From: a bacterium
Lineage (GTDB): Bacteria > Vulcanimicrobiota > JABDET01
Direction of reading: 5' to 3'
Length of the DNA: 64,000 bases
NCBI GenBank assembly: GCA_021817145.1
Contig: JAKAVV010000009.1
Span: forward strand, 1 to 64,000
Below the pieces are notes generated by a model. The model was not told the origin of the DNA and ran no database searches. It worked only from the letters and a program-made list of their open reading frames with translations. Position numbers and translations under genes: made by a program. Positions 62,326-64,000 of this stretch are shown here, in pieces (within the stretch, counting starts at the first letter, position 1; every line of letters starts with the position of its first letter).

Positions 62326-63204
62326 ATGGTGATAGAAAAACCGAAAATAAAAGATTATTTTGAAATGCTCCGATTTCAGGAATCTTTATTTGCTCTTCCG
62401 TTTGCTTATGCTGCAGCTCTCTTGGCAGGGAATGGAAGAATTACTCTGTGGAATTTTTTTTGGATTACTCTGGCTTTTTTTTCAGGCAGAACCATTGGAA
62501 TGAGTTTAAATCGCCTGATTGACAAGAATCTTGACGCCTTGAATCCCAGGACTGCTGCAAGAGCATTGGTGACCGGTGTCATTAAGTCAAAAAGTGTCTG
62601 GATCTTGACTGGGATTTCATTGGTGGTTTTTATTGTTTCTTGTCTTTGTTTAAAACCTATCTGCTTTTATCTTTCTCCTCTAGCCCTCTTTATTTTATGG
62701 GGGCATACTTATTTAAAAAGGTTTACCTGGCTCTGCAGCGCAGGGGTTGGGCTTGTTCTAGCTATGGCTCCTGTTGGCGGATGGCTGGCTGCTGCGGGAT
62801 CGATTGGGGTCATTCCACTGCTGCTGGGGGCAGCTGTCCTTTTTTGGGTGGCAGGATTTGATATTCTTCACCGCTCCAAAGATTACCATTTTTACAAACA
62901 GGTTGGACTTTATTCAATCCCTCGAAAATTTGGTCTTCACAAAGCTCTTTGGATCAGCGTTTTTTCTCATGTCGCAGCGATTATTTTTTTGGCTCTTACA
63001 GGGATTGCGGCTCATTTAGGCTGGTTTTATGGAATTGGACTTATGATTATTTCTCTGCTTTTGATTTATGAGCATGCCCTTGTCTCTCCTGAGGATTTTT
63101 CCAGGTTTGATCAAACGATGTTTTTTAAGATCAATGCAGCCATCAGTATTCTTGTGTTTGTTTCAACCTGGGCAGGTTTCTGGACATGGCATTTGATTCT
63201 ATGA
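62326..63204 (+). CDS. UbiA-family prenyltransferase (MqnP/UbiA-like)
   Basis: A 292-residue membrane prenyltransferase with about eight spans. The first Asp-rich site is MSLNRLIDKNLDALNPRTAA (NDxxxD-type with Asp pair), and the second is GFDILHRSKDYHFYKQVGLY. Such enzymes attach polyprenyl chains to quinone-head aromatic acids. Coupling by ATGA to ubiX suggests menaquinone (futalosine route MqnP) or ubiquinone synthesis. Start ATG 62326 has AGGAAT directly upstream. Confidence 0.87.
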   Translation: MVIEKPKIKDYFEMLRFQESLFALPFAYAAALLAGNGRITLWNFFWITLAFFSGRTIGMSLNRLIDKNLDALNPRTAARALVTGVIKSKSVWILTGISLVVFIVSCLCLKPICFYLSPLALFILWGHTYLKRFTWLCSAGVGLVLAMAPVGGWLAAAGSIGVIPLLLGAAVLFWVAGFDILHRSKDYHFYKQVGLYSIPRKFGLHKALWISVFSHVAAIIFLALTGIAAHLGWFYGIGLMIISLLLIYEHALVSPEDFSRFDQTMFFKINAAISILVFVSTWAGFWTWHLIL

Positions 63205-63803
63205 GTTATGTTGTCGGAATTACGGGAGCCAGTGGAGCCCCTTATGCTCAAACCTTGCTCCGCTATTTTTATCGGCGGAAGATCTCCACGCATCTTCTTA
63301 TCACAAAAGCAGGTTTGCAGGTAATCAAAGAAGAGATCAATCTTGATCTAGGAAAGACCCCTAAAACATTAGAGAAAGGATTGGAAAGTTTTATTGGGGA
63401 AGAGTATAAAAAATTTGTTGTTCTTCATGATTTAGAGGATTGGTACTCTCCTCTTGCCAGCGGATCCTTTGAAACCAGCGCCATGATCATTATTCCCTGC
63501 AGTGTTCACACTCTTTCAGCTATTGCCACAGGGCAGTCCAGCAATCTTTTGGAAAGACGGGCTGACATCATGTTAAAAGAAAAGAAACCTCTTGTGATCG
63601 TTCTCCGAGAAATGCCTTTGAATACAATTCATTTAGAGCATCTTTTAAAACTGAGCCAAATGGGGGTTCATATCCTGCCTGCCATGCCAGGATTTTATCA
63701 TCATCCTAAAACCATTCAAGATATGGTGGATTTTGTGGTTGGAAGAGCGCTGGATGTTCTGGATATTCCAAATGATCTGTATAAAAGATGGGGGTCGAGT
63801 TAA
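63201..63803 (+). CDS. ubiX: Flavin prenyltransferase UbiX
   Basis: A 200-residue flavodoxin-like enzyme that prenylates FMN for UbiD decarboxylases. It begins MSYVVGITGASGAPYAQTLL at ATG 63201 (ATGA overlap with the prenyltransferase). Conserved ASGSFETSAMIIIPCSVHTL, LLERRADIMLKEKKPLVIV and REMPLNTIHLEHLLKL are all present. The UbiD partner is not in the window. Confidence 0.95.
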   Translation: MSYVVGITGASGAPYAQTLLRYFYRRKISTHLLITKAGLQVIKEEINLDLGKTPKTLEKGLESFIGEEYKKFVVLHDLEDWYSPLASGSFETSAMIIIPCSVHTLSAIATGQSSNLLERRADIMLKEKKPLVIVLREMPLNTIHLEHLLKLSQMGVHILPAMPGFYHHPKTIQDMVDFVVGRALDVLDIPNDLYKRWGSS

Positions 63804-63823
63804 AATAAGTTTATTGAAGGAGC

Positions 63824-63840
63824 ATCCTAACTCTTAGGAT
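63824..63840. terminator. Short hairpin between convergent genes
   Basis: ATCCTAA (63824-63830) pairs with TTAGGAT (63834-63840) around CTC. It overlaps the stop of the regulator on the minus strand. No good T-run follows in either direction, so termination is uncertain. Confidence 0.3.
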
Positions 63841-64000
63841 TTATCCCCGACAATAATCCCTTTTTTGATGGCGTATTTAATGAGTTCACTCCGATTGTCT
63901 AGTCCCAGTTTTTCCATGACATGAGCCAGATGCGTCTGGACTGTTTTAACAGAGATGAATAATTTTTTTGAAATTTCTCGAGTGGTTGCCCCTTCTGTTA
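63834..64000 (-). CDS. LuxR/NarL-type regulator, C-terminal part (runs off window end)
   Basis: The last 55 codons of a response-regulator-like protein: TEGATTREISKKLFISVKTV, then QTHLAHVMEKLGLDNRSELI, a LuxR-type helix-turn-helix. It ends IIVGDKS. The receiver domain, if any, lies outside the window. Similar in its DNA-binding part to the regulator at 888-1571. Confidence 0.85.
   Translation of the reverse strand, partial: TEGATTREISKKLFISVKTVQTHLAHVMEKLGLDNRSELIKYAIKKGIIVGDKS

Overview
The window (about 42% GC by eye) is a chromosomal segment of a diderm bacterium of uncertain lineage. The outer-membrane envelope is inferred from a TonB-dependent receptor and an lptC-lptB-lptF lipopolysaccharide-export set. 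The other landmarks are housekeeping: an rpmF/fab cluster, atpA-atpG, ahcY, a large Alu-domain-bearing SRP RNA and a tRNA-Ser. I could not assign a phylum. The combination of an outer membrane with a Bacillus-type large SRP RNA points away from the best-studied Proteobacteria.

Layout. 0-3 kb: TonB receptor start, LuxR-type regulator, fatty-acid desaturase, Met/His-rich secreted protein. 3-13 kb (minus strand): a tightly coupled surface-polysaccharide operon headed by an HD-GYP-like protein, with a sulfotransferase-glycosyltransferase fusion, a sulfotransferase, a sugar aminotransferase, a GT2 glycosyltransferase and two nucleotide-sugar SDR enzymes. 13-16 kb: gnd-zwf-pgl, the complete oxidative pentose-phosphate branch. 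16-23 kb: a coiled-coil membrane protein, an ATLF-like metalloprotease, nagZ, lptC-lptB-lptF and an orphan microcompartment shell protein. 23-27.8 kb: kumamolisin-like S53 peptidase, degenerate M23 protein, a tandem hairpin repeat, SRP RNA, tRNA-Ser and a PilZ gene that overlaps the tRNA. 27.8-32.2 kb: yceD-rpmF-fabH-fabD-fabG-acpP-thpR.

32.2-34.7 kb is the most unusual part: two base-identical 435-bp direct repeats. Each carries DnaA-box-like motifs, a good sigma-70 promoter, a highly structured RNA of about 350 nt and a terminator-like end. Each is followed by one member of a paralogous family of small secreted proteins. 35.4-37.8 kb: PilV/PilW/PilX-type minor pilins. 37.9-40.1 kb: ahcY and a response regulator. 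40.1-45.6 kb (minus): ABC transporter with a permease-CPBP protease fusion, then atpG and atpA without the other ATP-synthase genes.

45.7-50.8 kb is an accessory island between atpA and ackA, bounded by 51-bp direct repeats. It has an AAA ATPase plus TOPRIM pair of defence-like type whose second gene is cut by an IS21-family element (clear 6-bp target duplication). The IS is itself gutted and carries a foreign zinc-ribbon ORF. A decayed CPBP protease and a nucleotidyltransferase-like gene pair follow. 50.8-62.3 kb: one long run of overlapping genes, ackA-xfp (phosphoketolase route), a YbhGFSR-like ABC exporter, and four linked genes of unknown function, three of them clearly membrane proteins. 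62.3-64 kb: ubiA-family prenyltransferase, ubiX and the end of another LuxR-type regulator.

Taken together, gnd-zwf-pgl supply pentose phosphate, and xfp-ackA can turn it into acetyl-phosphate, acetate and ATP. Several c-di-GMP-style proteins (HD-GYP-like, PilZ, REC with a degenerate output domain) lie near polysaccharide and pilus genes, suggesting control of surface attachment. Many genes overlap by ATGA/TTGA/GTGA, so translational coupling is the rule.
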